DNA of 64,000 bases from positions 1,759,501 to 1,823,500 of the forward strand of contig NZ_CP127247.1 in the NCBI RefSeq assembly GCF_030285785.1, in the 5' to 3' direction. Below are positions 16,973 to 25,328 of the stretch, piece by piece. The stretch comes from Parasedimentitalea psychrophila. GTDB taxonomy: Bacteria > Pseudomonadota > Alphaproteobacteria > Rhodobacterales > Rhodobacteraceae. Made by a program: the position numbers and the translations under genes. Under the pieces are notes generated by a model, which did no database searches, had not been told where the DNA came from, and saw nothing but the letters and a program-made list of their open reading frames with translations. The first letter of the stretch is position 1. Each line of letters starts with the position of its first letter.

Positions 16973-18187
16973 TCAGATCTCCGGGCGCAGCCAATTGTCG
17001 GAAAACGCCACCTGCGCCAACCCTGCAAAACGCGCCACCCGCTGTAGCTCGCTTTCCAATTTGCGGATGCGCGCGGCGGGCCATCTGACGCCGCGTTCGG
17101 GCCAGACCGCCGTGACCTGCAACAGATCAGCATCGCGTTGGGCCTTCATGTCGATGCGACCAACCATGCGCTCGCCCTCAAACAGCGGGAAAACGTAATA
17201 GCCGTAGATGCGTTTTGGCGCAGGGACAAAGACCTCGATCCGGTAGTGAAACCCAAACAGTCGCTCGGCCCGCTTGCGATCGCGCAGCACCGGGTCAAAC
17301 GGGCTGAGCACCCGCATTCGAGCTGGTGCCGGGCCAATGTCCTGCGCCGCCTCAACAGTTCCCGGGCGGGCAAAGACCTGGCGCAACCTGCCATCGGTAT
17401 GGGCCACCTCGATATGTTCAAGCCGTCCCTGATCCAGCTGTGCCTTGCACCACGCGCGCGCCTCGGTTGAAGATACGGTATCCCAAAATGCAGCAATCTC
17501 ACCCGAGGTGGCAAAGCCGAGACGGTCCAGCGCGCCATTGCACAGGGTATCGAGCGTTTCGTCGGCATCACAGGAGAGGGCGCCGGGGCGCAGATGTTCC
17601 TCGATCGCCCGTTCGGTCAGGTCATAGCGTTTCTGAAAACCGTTGCGCCCCACCACCGTCAGCGCCCCGGATCGCCACAGATATTCCAGCGCGGTTTTTG
17701 AGGGATGCCAGTCCCACCAGCCGCCTGATGCCTTTTTCTCACCCTTGCCAACATCCGACGATCCCACAGCACCGTGGTCACGGATCTGCTGAAGGACGAT
17801 TTTGAACTGCGCTTCAAAGCCATCCCGGTGCCAGTTGCGATAGCGTTTCTTGAGCAGGGCGGCGTCGCGCAAAAACCGCAGATGCCAGTGTGGATAGAAC
17901 TGCATCGGGATGACGGCGGCATCATGGGTCCAGTGTTCGAACAGCGCGCGGTCGCCCTCGTACAGCTGTTTCAGGTTTTCCGGGCGGTAGGACGGGCGTC
18001 GGGAATACAGGATCATATCATGGGCCCGTGCCACGGTATTGATACTGTCCAGCTGCACAAAGCCAAGCCGGGTGATCAGCTCCAGCAAGGCCGCCCCTGT
18101 GGCCGCCCCGGTCGGGGTCTCGATCAGCGCGTGCCGGTCCATGAACAGTCGTCGCGCGGTGCGATTGTCGAGCTGTTGCAGCGCCAT
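16973..18187 (-). CDS. YcaQ-like DNA glycosylase (winged-helix, crosslink-repair family)
   Basis: A 404-residue protein of the HTH_42/YcaQ family, whose E. coli member unhooks DNA interstrand crosslinks. Family blocks include the N-terminal GFVQLDSINTVARAHDMILYSR, FEHWTHDAAVIPM and the C-terminal LSPFDPVLRDRKRAERLFGF and YGYYVFPLFEGERMVGRIDMKA. The stop-start junction with the upstream lacI-type gene shares one base (TGATG), so the two are co-transcribed. It converges on boxR, with palindromes between. Confidence 0.85.
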   Translation of the reverse strand: MALQQLDNRTARRLFMDRHALIETPTGAATGAALLELITRLGFVQLDSINTVARAHDMILYSRRPSYRPENLKQLYEGDRALFEHWTHDAAVIPMQFYPHWHLRFLRDAALLKKRYRNWHRDGFEAQFKIVLQQIRDHGAVGSSDVGKGEKKASGGWWDWHPSKTALEYLWRSGALTVVGRNGFQKRYDLTERAIEEHLRPGALSCDADETLDTLCNGALDRLGFATSGEIAAFWDTVSSTEARAWCKAQLDQGRLEHIEVAHTDGRLRQVFARPGTVEAAQDIGPAPARMRVLSPFDPVLRDRKRAERLFGFHYRIEVFVPAPKRIYGYYVFPLFEGERMVGRIDMKAQRDADLLQVTAVWPERGVRWPAARIRKLESELQRVARFAGLAQVAFSDNWLRPEI

Positions 18188-19212
18188 CAGCGTCGCTTTA
18201 GCGTGTCGCCATAACTGATGGTCGGGGTCAGAGTGATGCGGGTTTCAATCTCTTCCTCGGGGTTGTCCAGCTGGGCGGCAATGATTTCAGCCGCCTTACG
18301 CCCGACCTGCAGACGGCAGGCGTCCATCGTCGCCAACTGCCGGGGCAGCCCCTGCAGCAGTTCAACCCCGTTGAACCCGGCCAGACCAATCTGACCCGGC
18401 ACGTCGACGCCCTGATCCAGCAGATGCAGCAACCCGCCCGCCCCGATCATATCATTGGAATAATACAGGAAATCGAGATCAGGTGAGCGCGTCAGCATTT
18501 CTTGCGTCATCTCGCGGCCCTTGGCCAGCGCCGACCCGCCGGAATAGAAATCGCGGTCTTCGATCTCGACACCTTCTTTGGCCAGCGCCTCGGTGAAGCC
18601 CTCAAAGCGTTTACGGGCGCGGTGGTCCAGCGGCATCTTGGTGCCCATGAAGCCGATACGGCGATAGCCGGCTTTCAGGATGGCCTTGGCCATTTCGCTG
18701 CCGGCCCGACGGTGTGAAATACCCACCATCGCGTCAACGGGTTTGCCATCGGTGTCCATGATCTCGACAATCGGGATGCCGGCCGCGTTCAGCATCGCCC
18801 GTGCCGCCTCGGTATGTTCCAGACCGGCAATGATGACCCCGGAGGGCCGCCAGGACAGCATCTCGTACAGCACTTTTTCTTCTTTTTCAGGCCGGTAATC
18901 CGTGACCCCGACAACCGGTTGCAGCTTGGTTGTCTCCAGCACCTGGTTGATGCCGGTCAGCACCTCGGGGAACACCATGTTGGACAGCGACGGGATGATC
19001 ACCGCCACCAGGTTGACCCGGTTCGACGCCAGCGCTCCGGCGATCTTGTTGGGCACATAGCCTATCTCTTTGGCGGCAGCGAGCACCTTGACGCGGGTCT
19101 TGTCCGACACGTCGCCCCGATTGCGCAGCACCCGGCTGACGGTCATCTCGGAAACCCCGGTGGCTTCGGATACATCGCGGAGCGTCAGGGGGCGTTTGTT
19201 GTCCGATGTCAC
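18187..19212 (-). CDS. LacI-family transcriptional regulator
   Basis: A 341-residue regulator with the N-terminal LacI helix-turn-helix (TLRDVSEATGVSEMTVSRVLRN) and hinge (GYVPNKIAGALASNR), then a periplasmic-binding-protein-like effector domain. The overall sequence resembles the gluconate-repressor (GntR/GntH) branch of LacI proteins. The start is GTG at 19212, with GAGG about eight bases upstream; no ATG fits the HTH position. No sugar genes are adjacent, and its partner gene encodes a YcaQ-type DNA repair protein, so the regulon is unknown. Confidence 0.9.
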   Translation of the reverse strand: MTSDNKRPLTLRDVSEATGVSEMTVSRVLRNRGDVSDKTRVKVLAAAKEIGYVPNKIAGALASNRVNLVAVIIPSLSNMVFPEVLTGINQVLETTKLQPVVGVTDYRPEKEEKVLYEMLSWRPSGVIIAGLEHTEAARAMLNAAGIPIVEIMDTDGKPVDAMVGISHRRAGSEMAKAILKAGYRRIGFMGTKMPLDHRARKRFEGFTEALAKEGVEIEDRDFYSGGSALAKGREMTQEMLTRSPDLDFLYYSNDMIGAGGLLHLLDQGVDVPGQIGLAGFNGVELLQGLPRQLATMDACRLQVGRKAAEIIAAQLDNPEEEIETRITLTPTISYGDTLKRR

Positions 19213-19432
19213 TGTGTCAGCCTCTTGTTGTTGTCCGCATGAGGTTAGGCAATCAGGCCTCGCAGCACAATGGGGCCATTTGCAACCGACCCGTAAGCTG
19301 TACCAATGAGATTGAAATTTGGTGAAACAGGCGATCCAATCTGGCGCCGCAAAATATGACGGCAGTGCAAGACGCGGGATTGAGCTCGCAAATTCTATTT
19401 GCTAGGGGAGGGTACAGGCAATCACTGCCCGT

Positions 19433-19509
19433 GGCCCCGTGGCTCAACTGGATAGAGCAGCCCCCTCCTAAGGGGCAGGTTATTGGTTCGAATCCAATCG
19501 GGGTCACCA
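19433..19509 (+). tRNA. tRNA-Arg (anticodon CCT), with encoded CCA
   Basis: The cloverleaf can be drawn in full. The acceptor stem pairs 19433-19439 with 19499-19505 (one G-U), the anticodon stem GCCCC/GGGGC encloses loop CTCCTAA with anticodon CCT, the T-loop is GGTTCGAATCC, discriminator A is at 19506 and CCA at 19507-19509. Its 3' 47 bases are the attachment site of the integrated element. The gene remains intact on the left of the element. Confidence 0.95.
19463..19509. repeat. attL, 47-bp core in the tRNA-Arg gene
   Basis: The last 47 bases of the tRNA, from the anticodon loop to the CCA end, recur exactly at 30394-30440. The flanking bases differ, which sets the repeat boundaries. This is a typical tyrosine-recombinase target. 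Confidence 0.92.
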
Positions 19510-19578
19510 CAAAATCAAGCTAAATCAAGTGCTTGTAGTGGTGACGCATCTGCCGCAAAAACCCAAAAACGGACTAAT

Positions 19579-19629
19579 ACGGGAACAAACGGGTACAATA
19601 CGGGTGTAATCCGTACAAAACCCGTACAA
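19579..19629. repeat. Helically phased repeats next to attL, candidate integrase arm sites
   Basis: ACGGG occurs at 19579, 19589 and 19600, spaced 10 and 11 bases apart, followed by the inverted form CCGTAC at 19611 and 19622, spaced 11. The segment 19609-19629 matches 30311-30331 near attR at 17 of 21 positions (ATCCGTACA, six bases, GTACAA). Paired motifs at both ends of an integrated element are expected of integrase or excisionase arm-type sites. Confidence 0.6.
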
Positions 19630-19770
19630 GTTGGCAGTGAATGTTCGCCTGCTGTTCTCGAATCTGCAAAGAAAAACGCCGCGTCCTCTGCAAAGGGCCA
19701 CGGCGTCAAATCAGATAGAAAAGCTTCCCAGCTTCCCCAACAGAATACCTCAAAACTGCACCGCAATGCA

Positions 19771-20007
19771 ATGTCCATGTATGCCAAGGATGCGCACAAA
19801 CGGGTTTCCAGAAGTTTGGGCTATGCACTCACCCTTGGCACTACAGCGGCATGGCATGGTCTGACGATTATTCTGATGTCTCGTCTAAGTGAGGCCGAGC
19901 GAGCGGGACTGGCCTTTGCTGCGCTCAACAGCCTTAGCGAAGATCACGCCTACATGACGGCATCTGCTGCTCTGTTCGGCACCCTGCCTGGGGAGGTCGT
20001 GACATGA
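19771..20007 (+). CDS. Small hypothetical protein of the element
   Basis: A 78-residue protein beginning MSMYAKDAHKR. The open frame runs upstream into the tRNA gene, so only the ATGs at 19771 and 19777 are credible starts. No strong SD is visible. The C-terminal half (LSEAERAGLAFAALNSL) is amphipathic. The stop overlaps the next start (ATGA at 20004-20007), so both are expressed together. I do not recognise a function. Position at the left end of the packaging region makes a DNA-packaging accessory possible but unproven. Confidence 0.55.
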   Translation: MSMYAKDAHKRVSRSLGYALTLGTTAAWHGLTIILMSRLSEAERAGLAFAALNSLSEDHAYMTASAALFGTLPGEVVT

Positions 20008-20258
20008 GGCATCAACGCCAAGCCATCGCCCCCGAGGCCACACCGGATGAGATTGAACGCCTGATCTTTCACATGCCGACTGTGGCAAATGTTGCCGAGA
20101 CCGATTTCGCCAAGGGGTTCGCCCAGTCGGTCATCAAGCAATCCCGCCGTAAGGGCTGGAAGCCTTCCCTGAAACAACTGCCGGTCATGCGCGAGTTGGT
20201 CTCTGACTTGTTCTCCCATGACCCAGATCAGGGGGGCGATATCCAACTGTTCGAGTAA
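20004..20258 (+). CDS. Small hypothetical protein of the element
   Basis: An 84-residue, mostly helical, charged protein with a basic patch (KQSRRKGWKPSLKQ) in the middle. It is translationally coupled to the 78-residue ORF before it. A basic helical protein upstream of a large terminase could be a DNA-binding small terminase, but I see no recognisable TerS motif and this is only a guess from position. Confidence 0.6.
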   Translation: MRHQRQAIAPEATPDEIERLIFHMPTVANVAETDFAKGFAQSVIKQSRRKGWKPSLKQLPVMRELVSDLFSHDPDQGGDIQLFE

Positions 20259-20760
20259 CCGCCAGCCCTGCGCCTGACCGCGCGGGGTCAAACCACATGC
20301 AAGGTTTATGCGCGGTTTTACCTGATCAGCATCGCAGAGATGGATGACGAAAGAGCTGTGCCACGGTTTACCGCCTTCCCGTGCCAAAGGCGGACATGCT
20401 CCGGGGATCTCACCCGGCCCGGTCGGGAACCGGCTCCTACTAGGCCCGATCATAAGCGCGACTACTACAACCCACCGGCACAGACCGGGGACCACACCAG
20501 AGCAAGGCTGCAAAGGGTGGGGCTGGAGTAATCCCAGCGGGGAAGCGGTTGGCCTCCGTCATCGGGCATCGCGTGGATACGGAGCAGAGAGCGTAGGGCC
20601 TTCCCTTGTTTATCGGGGGGAAGGAGCGGGTGGCGGAGCTGTGTCTAATCGAAAGGCAGGAGAGACGATGATGACTTGGCCAGCAATCCAAATGGTCCCA
20701 ATGGCCCCCTTTTGGAGAAGGGCCGACGCCGCGGTGGTGGGTTATGCGTTCGCGCTGTGC
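20259..20760. other. 500-bp stretch without a convincing gene, candidate packaging or RNA locus
   Basis: No frame here looks like a real protein: the open frames are rich in Pro, Arg, Gly and Thr and overlap each other. The stretch is more GC-rich than the rest of the element and has several short self-complementary runs (for example CCCGGCCCGGTCGGGAACCGG near 20410-20435). A purine-rich AGGCAGGAGAGACGATG at about 20656 looks like a translation start but leads into the antisense of the next gene. It sits before the large terminase, the usual place of a cos or pac site. Confidence 0.4.
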
Positions 20761-20994
20761 TCAGAAACCTTCGCCGTAGTGATCGAGGTAAATCGTGCCA
20801 ACCTTTCGTCCACTGGAATCGTGAACATCGTGATGGCCGGTTTCGAGGTCGTTCTCCACCTTTGTGGCCAGTGCGCGCAGCACGTGTGCGGCGCGTGGCA
20901 GCACTTCCTTGTAACCGTCGCCTTTAACGTCCAGTTCAACGTCAATTCTTACGCACGCGTGCATACCTTCTTCGAACTCGTCATCAATCGGCAC
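20761..20994 (-). CDS. Small acidic hypothetical protein, divergent from the terminase
   Basis: A 77-residue acidic protein (PIDDEFEEGMHACVRIDVELDVKG near the start) read opposite to the packaging genes. The start is set by an excellent SD: AAGGAGG followed after eight bases by GTG at 20994. An ATG at 21012 would put that SD inside the coding sequence. The amino-acid composition and predicted alternating strand/helix pattern look genuine, unlike the opposite frame. I do not recognise the family. It is the only gene in the packaging region on this strand and could be regulatory. Confidence 0.6.
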   Translation of the reverse strand: MPIDDEFEEGMHACVRIDVELDVKGDGYKEVLPRAAHVLRALATKVENDLETGHHDVHDSSGRKVGTIYLDHYGEGF

Positions 20995-21044
20995 TTGGTG
21001 TTCCTCCTTCATTTTGCTCGATTCTTTCGAATGTGGAGGCTTGC

Positions 21045-22559
21045 ATGAAGGCTTCAACCAAAGCAATCCGCTTTCTGGAAACGCTGGCAATCCCTGAGGG
21101 ACCGAAAGCTGGCGAGCTGATCAAGCTGGCACCGTTCCAAAAGAAGTTCGTACGGGGCGCTCTGGCGGATGGTGTGCAGGCTGCTGTTCTCAGCATTGGA
21201 CGGGGAAACGCGAAGACCGCACTGTCGGCTGGCATCGCTTTGGGTGCGGTCATGGGCAAGTGGGATACGCAGCCCCGCCGGGAAATCCTGATTGCCGCCA
21301 GGACGCGGGATCAGGCGCGCATTGCTTTTGACTTTGTAGTCGGGTTCATGCGCTCGCTGTCTGACGAGGAAAAGAAGCTGTTCACGGTGCGCCGCTCGCC
21401 ACGGCTGGAAATCGAATATGACGGTGACGGCGGCGGGCATGTAATCCGAGCCATTTCTGCAGATGGTAAGTCTGCGCTTGGTTCTGCGCCTACTCTGGTG
21501 CTCATGGACGAACGTGGCCACTGGATGGCCGATCAGGGCGATGCTCTGGAACACGCGCTGTTGTCCGGCATGGGCAAGCGGGGCGGCCGGGCGCTGATCA
21601 TTTCCACCTCTGCACCCGACGATGCGCACCCTTTCTCCGTCTGGCTCGATGAGGTTCAGGAAGGCGTTTATGTGCAGGAACACCGGCCTGCACCGGGGTT
21701 ACCTGCGGATGATAAGGCGAGTTTGAAAGAGGCCAATCCCGGCGCGGTGCATGGCATCGGATCGTCGCTGGAATGGCTGCAAGGTCAGGCGCGGCGGGCG
21801 ATTGCACGGGGTGGCTCCACCCTCACAAGCTACCGGCTCTACAATCGAAACGAACGAGTCAGCGGTGAAACCCGCGACGTGCTTCTGACGGTTGACGAAT
21901 GGCTGAACTGCGAAGTGTCCGAGGTTCCGGCCCGGAAGGGTCAGGTGGTTATCGGGGTGGATCTAGGCGGCTCTGCATCGATGACGGCGGCGGCTTTCTA
22001 TTGGCCAGATACTGGGCGGTTGGAATGCCTTGGCACATTCCCCAGCAAGCCAACCCTGCTGGATCGTGGTCAGAATGATGGTGTGTCTGGGCGATATGTC
22101 GAAATGAATGCCCGCTGTGAACTGTCCACCCTGGGTGATCAGACGGTGCCGGTTGCCCCGTGGCTGATGCAGGTCATGGCCCATGTGGAAGGTGAGACCG
22201 TCGCCGCGATTACTGCCGATCGATACAAACAGGCCGAACTTGGCGAGGCGATCGACAAGGCAGGAATCCGGTGCCCAATCATCTGGCGCGGCCAAGGTTT
22301 CAAAGATGGCGGTGAAGACTGCGAGCGGTTCCGGCGCGCGGCCTATGACGGCAAGGTCCAGACTTCCCCGTCTCTGCTGCTGCGATCTGCCTTTGCTGAC
22401 GCTGTAACCCTGCGCGATCCAGCCAATAACCTGAAATTGGCAAAGGCACGTTCGACCGGTCGCATCGATCCGGCGGCGGCAACGGTTCTTGCTGTGGCCG
22501 AGGGAGCCCGGATGATGGGCCGCCCTACCCACAAAGGGGGGCGGATCGCATGGGGATGA
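21045..22559 (+). CDS. terL: Phage terminase large subunit
   Basis: A 504-residue packaging ATPase-nuclease. The N-terminal ATPase half has a P-loop-like SIGRGNAKT (about residues 50-60) and Walker B LVLMDERGHW. The C-terminal RNase-H-like nuclease starts at VVIGVDLGGSASMTA. It would cut concatemeric DNA and pump it into the procapsid. GTGGAGG at 21033-21039 is the SD for ATG 21045; the upstream GTG at 21033 belongs to that SD. The coding end overlaps the HNH gene by 10 bases. No small terminase is recognisable upstream. Confidence 0.92.
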   Translation: MKASTKAIRFLETLAIPEGPKAGELIKLAPFQKKFVRGALADGVQAAVLSIGRGNAKTALSAGIALGAVMGKWDTQPRREILIAARTRDQARIAFDFVVGFMRSLSDEEKKLFTVRRSPRLEIEYDGDGGGHVIRAISADGKSALGSAPTLVLMDERGHWMADQGDALEHALLSGMGKRGGRALIISTSAPDDAHPFSVWLDEVQEGVYVQEHRPAPGLPADDKASLKEANPGAVHGIGSSLEWLQGQARRAIARGGSTLTSYRLYNRNERVSGETRDVLLTVDEWLNCEVSEVPARKGQVVIGVDLGGSASMTAAAFYWPDTGRLECLGTFPSKPTLLDRGQNDGVSGRYVEMNARCELSTLGDQTVPVAPWLMQVMAHVEGETVAAITADRYKQAELGEAIDKAGIRCPIIWRGQGFKDGGEDCERFRRAAYDGKVQTSPSLLLRSAFADAVTLRDPANNLKLAKARSTGRIDPAAATVLAVAEGARMMGRPTHKGGRIAWG

Positions 22560-22885
22560 ATCGCAAGCGTTCCGAGTACAAACACCACTCTGCCAAGGTC
22601 ACGCGCGGACCGCGTTGGAAGGCTCTGCGGATGCAGGCGCTGGACCGTGACGGCTGGCAGTGCGTCCAGTGCGGCGAGCGTCGGCGGCTTGAAGTTGATC
22701 ACATCGAGCCGGTCAGAACCCACCCTGAACTCTCATACATTCTGAGCAATTTGCAGTGCCTGTGCGGTCGTTGCCATGCCCGGAAAACCCGAATTGAGGT
22801 GGGGCATAAGCCTTTGCCTCCTAAGCGCCAGGAATGGCGTGACCTCCTGTCGAGCATGAAAGGAATACACAATGCTGACATCTAA
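22550..22885 (+). CDS. Phage HNH endonuclease
   Basis: A 111-residue HNH nuclease: RDGWQCVQCGERRRLEVDHIEPV contains the first Cys pair and the catalytic DHI, and NLQCLCGRCHARKT the second Cys pair and the final His. HNH proteins beside the large terminase are needed for DNA packaging in many HK97-like and capsid-forming satellite systems. It overlaps terL at its start by 10 bases and the capsid gene at its end by 14 bases, so all three are translationally linked. Confidence 0.9.
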   Translation: MGMNRKRSEYKHHSAKVTRGPRWKALRMQALDRDGWQCVQCGERRRLEVDHIEPVRTHPELSYILSNLQCLCGRCHARKTRIEVGHKPLPPKRQEWRDLLSSMKGIHNADI

Positions 22886-24122
22886 GAAGATCGAGCTTCG
22901 CCGCTCTGATATCCGACAGTCGCTGGCAGAGCTGGCCGCGAACGATAACCCGTCTGAAGATGAAACTCGCAAGATGGGTGAGCTGGATCTGGAATACCGC
23001 AGTGCAGAAACTCGCTATCGGGCAGCGCTGATTTCTGAGGATACCGAACGCCGTGAAGCTGGTGTCGAACTGGAAACTCGCTCTGACAAGGAATGGTCGG
23101 AGTTGATGGCCGGGTTTGAAATGCGTCAGGTGGCACTTGCCCTGGATGAAGGCGCAACTCTGACCGGGCGCACACAGGAGATTGTCACCGAATTACGCAG
23201 CCAAGGCGGTTATCGCGGAATTCCAGTGCCTTGGGAATCTCTGGAAATGCGAGCTGGTGAGACGGTAGCGGCTGGTACGCCTGACCCAATCCGCACGGCA
23301 CCGATCATTGACCGGCTGTTTGCTGGTTCAGTAGCCTCTCAGATGGGGGCCAGCATGATCAACGTCGGCGTTGGAGAAATGGAATACCCCGTCACTTCGT
23401 CGGCAGTGACGGCTGGTTGGGCTGCAAGTGAAACCGGCAATGTGCCGGGGCCATCTGCCTATACCACGCTGGATCGTCCGCTTGCCCCTGACAATACCTT
23501 GGGCATTCAAATGCGGATCACCCGCAAGACCCTGAAACAGTCGGGGGCTGGCCTAGAACAAGCAGTGCGCCGGGATATGAACGGGGCCATTTCCGAGTCA
23601 CTGGATAAGGCTGTGTTCCAAGGTTCTGGTTCTGCTGGCGAGCCAACCGGCCTATTGGCTGGTGCGTCGGGCTGGAGCATTACCGAAACCGCGATTGATG
23701 CAGCGGCGTCTTATGCGGCGTTCCGAGCGGCAGTGGTGCGATTCATGACGGCGAATGCAGCCACGGGCGGCGGGGCTGTGAACCTGCTGCTGCGTCCGGA
23801 AATATTTGATAGCATGGATGAGCTTATCAGCGGCTTGGCTATCTCGGAATGGGACCGGCTGGTTTCCAAGGTCGGCAAAGTGGTGTTGTCCAGCAATGCG
23901 CTGGCGGCACCGACTGGCGATCCTCTGGCAAGCCTTGGCGTAATGACCACCTCGAGCGGTGGCGTTGCTCCGATCTTTGTGGGCACCTGGGGCGCTGTGG
24001 ACATGATCCGCGATCCGTATGCCGATGCACAATCCGGCGGGCTGCGTCTGACGGCGTTGACTACAATGGACGTGACGGTCTCGCGCTCAGTGCAAACCGA
24101 AATCCTGACAGGCCTGCAGTAA
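22872..24122 (+). CDS. HK97-family major capsid protein
   Basis: A 416-residue capsid precursor. About residues 1-105 are a charged helical region, the likely scaffolding delta domain that is removed on maturation. The HK97 fold follows, with APIIDRLFAGSVASQMGASM, the E-loop region EMEYPVTSSAVTAGWAAETG-like stretch, and the C-terminal GVAPIFVGTWGAVDMIRDPYADA. It lies before, not after, the protease gene, which reverses the usual protease-capsid order. The stop shares a base with the protease start. Confidence 0.93.
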   Translation: MLTSKKIELRRSDIRQSLAELAANDNPSEDETRKMGELDLEYRSAETRYRAALISEDTERREAGVELETRSDKEWSELMAGFEMRQVALALDEGATLTGRTQEIVTELRSQGGYRGIPVPWESLEMRAGETVAAGTPDPIRTAPIIDRLFAGSVASQMGASMINVGVGEMEYPVTSSAVTAGWAASETGNVPGPSAYTTLDRPLAPDNTLGIQMRITRKTLKQSGAGLEQAVRRDMNGAISESLDKAVFQGSGSAGEPTGLLAGASGWSITETAIDAAASYAAFRAAVVRFMTANAATGGGAVNLLLRPEIFDSMDELISGLAISEWDRLVSKVGKVVLSSNALAAPTGDPLASLGVMTTSSGGVAPIFVGTWGAVDMIRDPYADAQSGGLRLTALTTMDVTVSRSVQTEILTGLQ

Positions 24123-24730
24123 TGCTGACCGGCTTTGCTATTGGCGGGCTTGAACTACGCCGCAAATCGGACGGATCAGCTCACCTCGCGGGCCGATTCC
24201 CATACAACAGTCGTGCTGTCCTCAGTGATGGGGGCCGCACTGGCAGACCGCGCAAGGAGCAATTTGCATCTGGAGCATTCCGGTATTCGGTCGACTCGGA
24301 TGCAGAAATTCATCTGTTGTCCGGTCATTCCTTTGACAAGCCTCTGGCTAGCCGTGGGGCCAGCTCTTTGAAACTGATCGACGCTGACGATGCTTTGACA
24401 TTCTCGGCGGAAATATCACCTGAGCTGGCAGATGTGTCCTATGTCCGGGACGCCTTGGCAGGGCTGGCCGCAGGCCTGATCGTGGGCATTTCGCCGGGGT
24501 TTCGCATTCCGCCGCAACGCACGGTTCCAGATGCGGAAAGCGTGGAGGAAGAAGATCCGAGTGAAGGCACGGCTTTGATCAGGACAATTCATCAAGCGAT
24601 CCTGTTTGAACTGAGTCTGGTCACGCGGCCTGCCTACTCAGAAACCGAGATCGAGGCGCGAAGCTGGTCGCCAACTACAACCTTTGCCCACGCCGGGGCG
24701 AGGTCACACCACAACAGATGGAGGGCTTGA
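24122..24730 (+). CDS. HK97-family prohead maturation protease
   Basis: A 202-residue serine protease that would cleave the capsid delta domain. The catalytic region is seen at GHSFDKPLAS (His) and ELSLVTRPAYSET (Ser), the two hallmark segments of the U35/HK97 protease family. The start ATG at 24122 uses the last A of the capsid stop codon (TAATG), so it is reinitiated from the capsid message. The long open frame upstream in this frame is only the shadow of the capsid gene. Confidence 0.9.
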   Translation: MLTGFAIGGLELRRKSDGSAHLAGRFPYNSRAVLSDGGRTGRPRKEQFASGAFRYSVDSDAEIHLLSGHSFDKPLASRGASSLKLIDADDALTFSAEISPELADVSYVRDALAGLAAGLIVGISPGFRIPPQRTVPDAESVEEEDPSEGTALIRTIHQAILFELSLVTRPAYSETEIEARSWSPTTTFAHAGARSHHNRWRA

Positions 24731-24732
24731 GA

Positions 24733-25326
24733 ATGGCGACAACGATAAAGCAGATCGAAGCTAAGCCCGATGTCTTTCCTGACATTGGCTCTTCCGATTT
24801 TGGCCACGACCCAGGCCGCGACATATGGGAGCGAGTTGAAGCCTATTGCGCACATCGCTGGACGCCCCGTCAGGTGATCTGGACGGTAGAGGGAGACGGT
24901 GATTGGGCACCACCTCTCTTCCCTGCAGTAATCGCCACAGTAGAGGTGTGGGAGATGGGCGCATGGGTGGAAACAACGTTGCCTGACGGCCCCTATGGCT
25001 ATTGCCTGCCAGGTGACGGGCCTTACCGTATCACGGCAACAGTTGGTCCCGCTGGCATCACCGTTGATGATGTAACAACGTTCGACGTTCCCGACGCTGT
25101 GGCCCAAGCGGTTCGGCGGATAACCAACTATCTATTGGTCACCATCGAGACGGACACATACGGAGAAATAGTGCGTGGGCCGGATCACTTTGCAACCTCT
25201 TTGAGCGTCAAAGGGCCGGGTGACGGTGGGCAGGAAGTTTCATTCCAACGCCCGTCAAATTGGTTAGCAAAAGCTATGCAAAACAGCGGTGCGGCTGATC
25301 TGCTGCGCACGTATAGGAGGGCCTGA
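24733..25326 (+). CDS. Probable head-tail connector / head completion protein
   Basis: A 197-residue protein whose position between the protease and portal genes and general layout (helical N-terminal half, then strand-rich WTVEGDGDWAPPLFPAVIATVEVWE and GPYRITATVG) fit phage gp6-like head completion proteins. The C-terminal SNWLAKAMQNSGAADLLRTYRRA is a typical ending for that family. GGAGGGC before the ATG at 24733 favours this start over the ATG at 24718, which overlaps the protease. Assignment rests on context and general similarity. Confidence 0.7.
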   Translation: MATTIKQIEAKPDVFPDIGSSDFGHDPGRDIWERVEAYCAHRWTPRQVIWTVEGDGDWAPPLFPAVIATVEVWEMGAWVETTLPDGPYGYCLPGDGPYRITATVGPAGITVDDVTTFDVPDAVAQAVRRITNYLLVTIETDTYGEIVRGPDHFATSLSVKGPGDGGQEVSFQRPSNWLAKAMQNSGAADLLRTYRRA

Positions 25327-25328
25327 GC

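Noticed and set aside
19579-19629. CRISPR array
   Set aside because: The repeats are only 5-10 bases long with helical spacing, lack spacers of uniform length and have no cas genes nearby.
19483-19770. Extended N terminus of the first element gene
   Set aside because: The frame begins inside the tRNA gene and crosses the phased attL repeats; only ATG 19771 or 19777 is plausible.
20344-21048. A 234-codon plus-strand frame before terL
   Set aside because: It has low-complexity Gly/Pro/Arg composition, no SD at its start, and its second half is the antisense of the better-supported minus-strand gene at 20761-20994.
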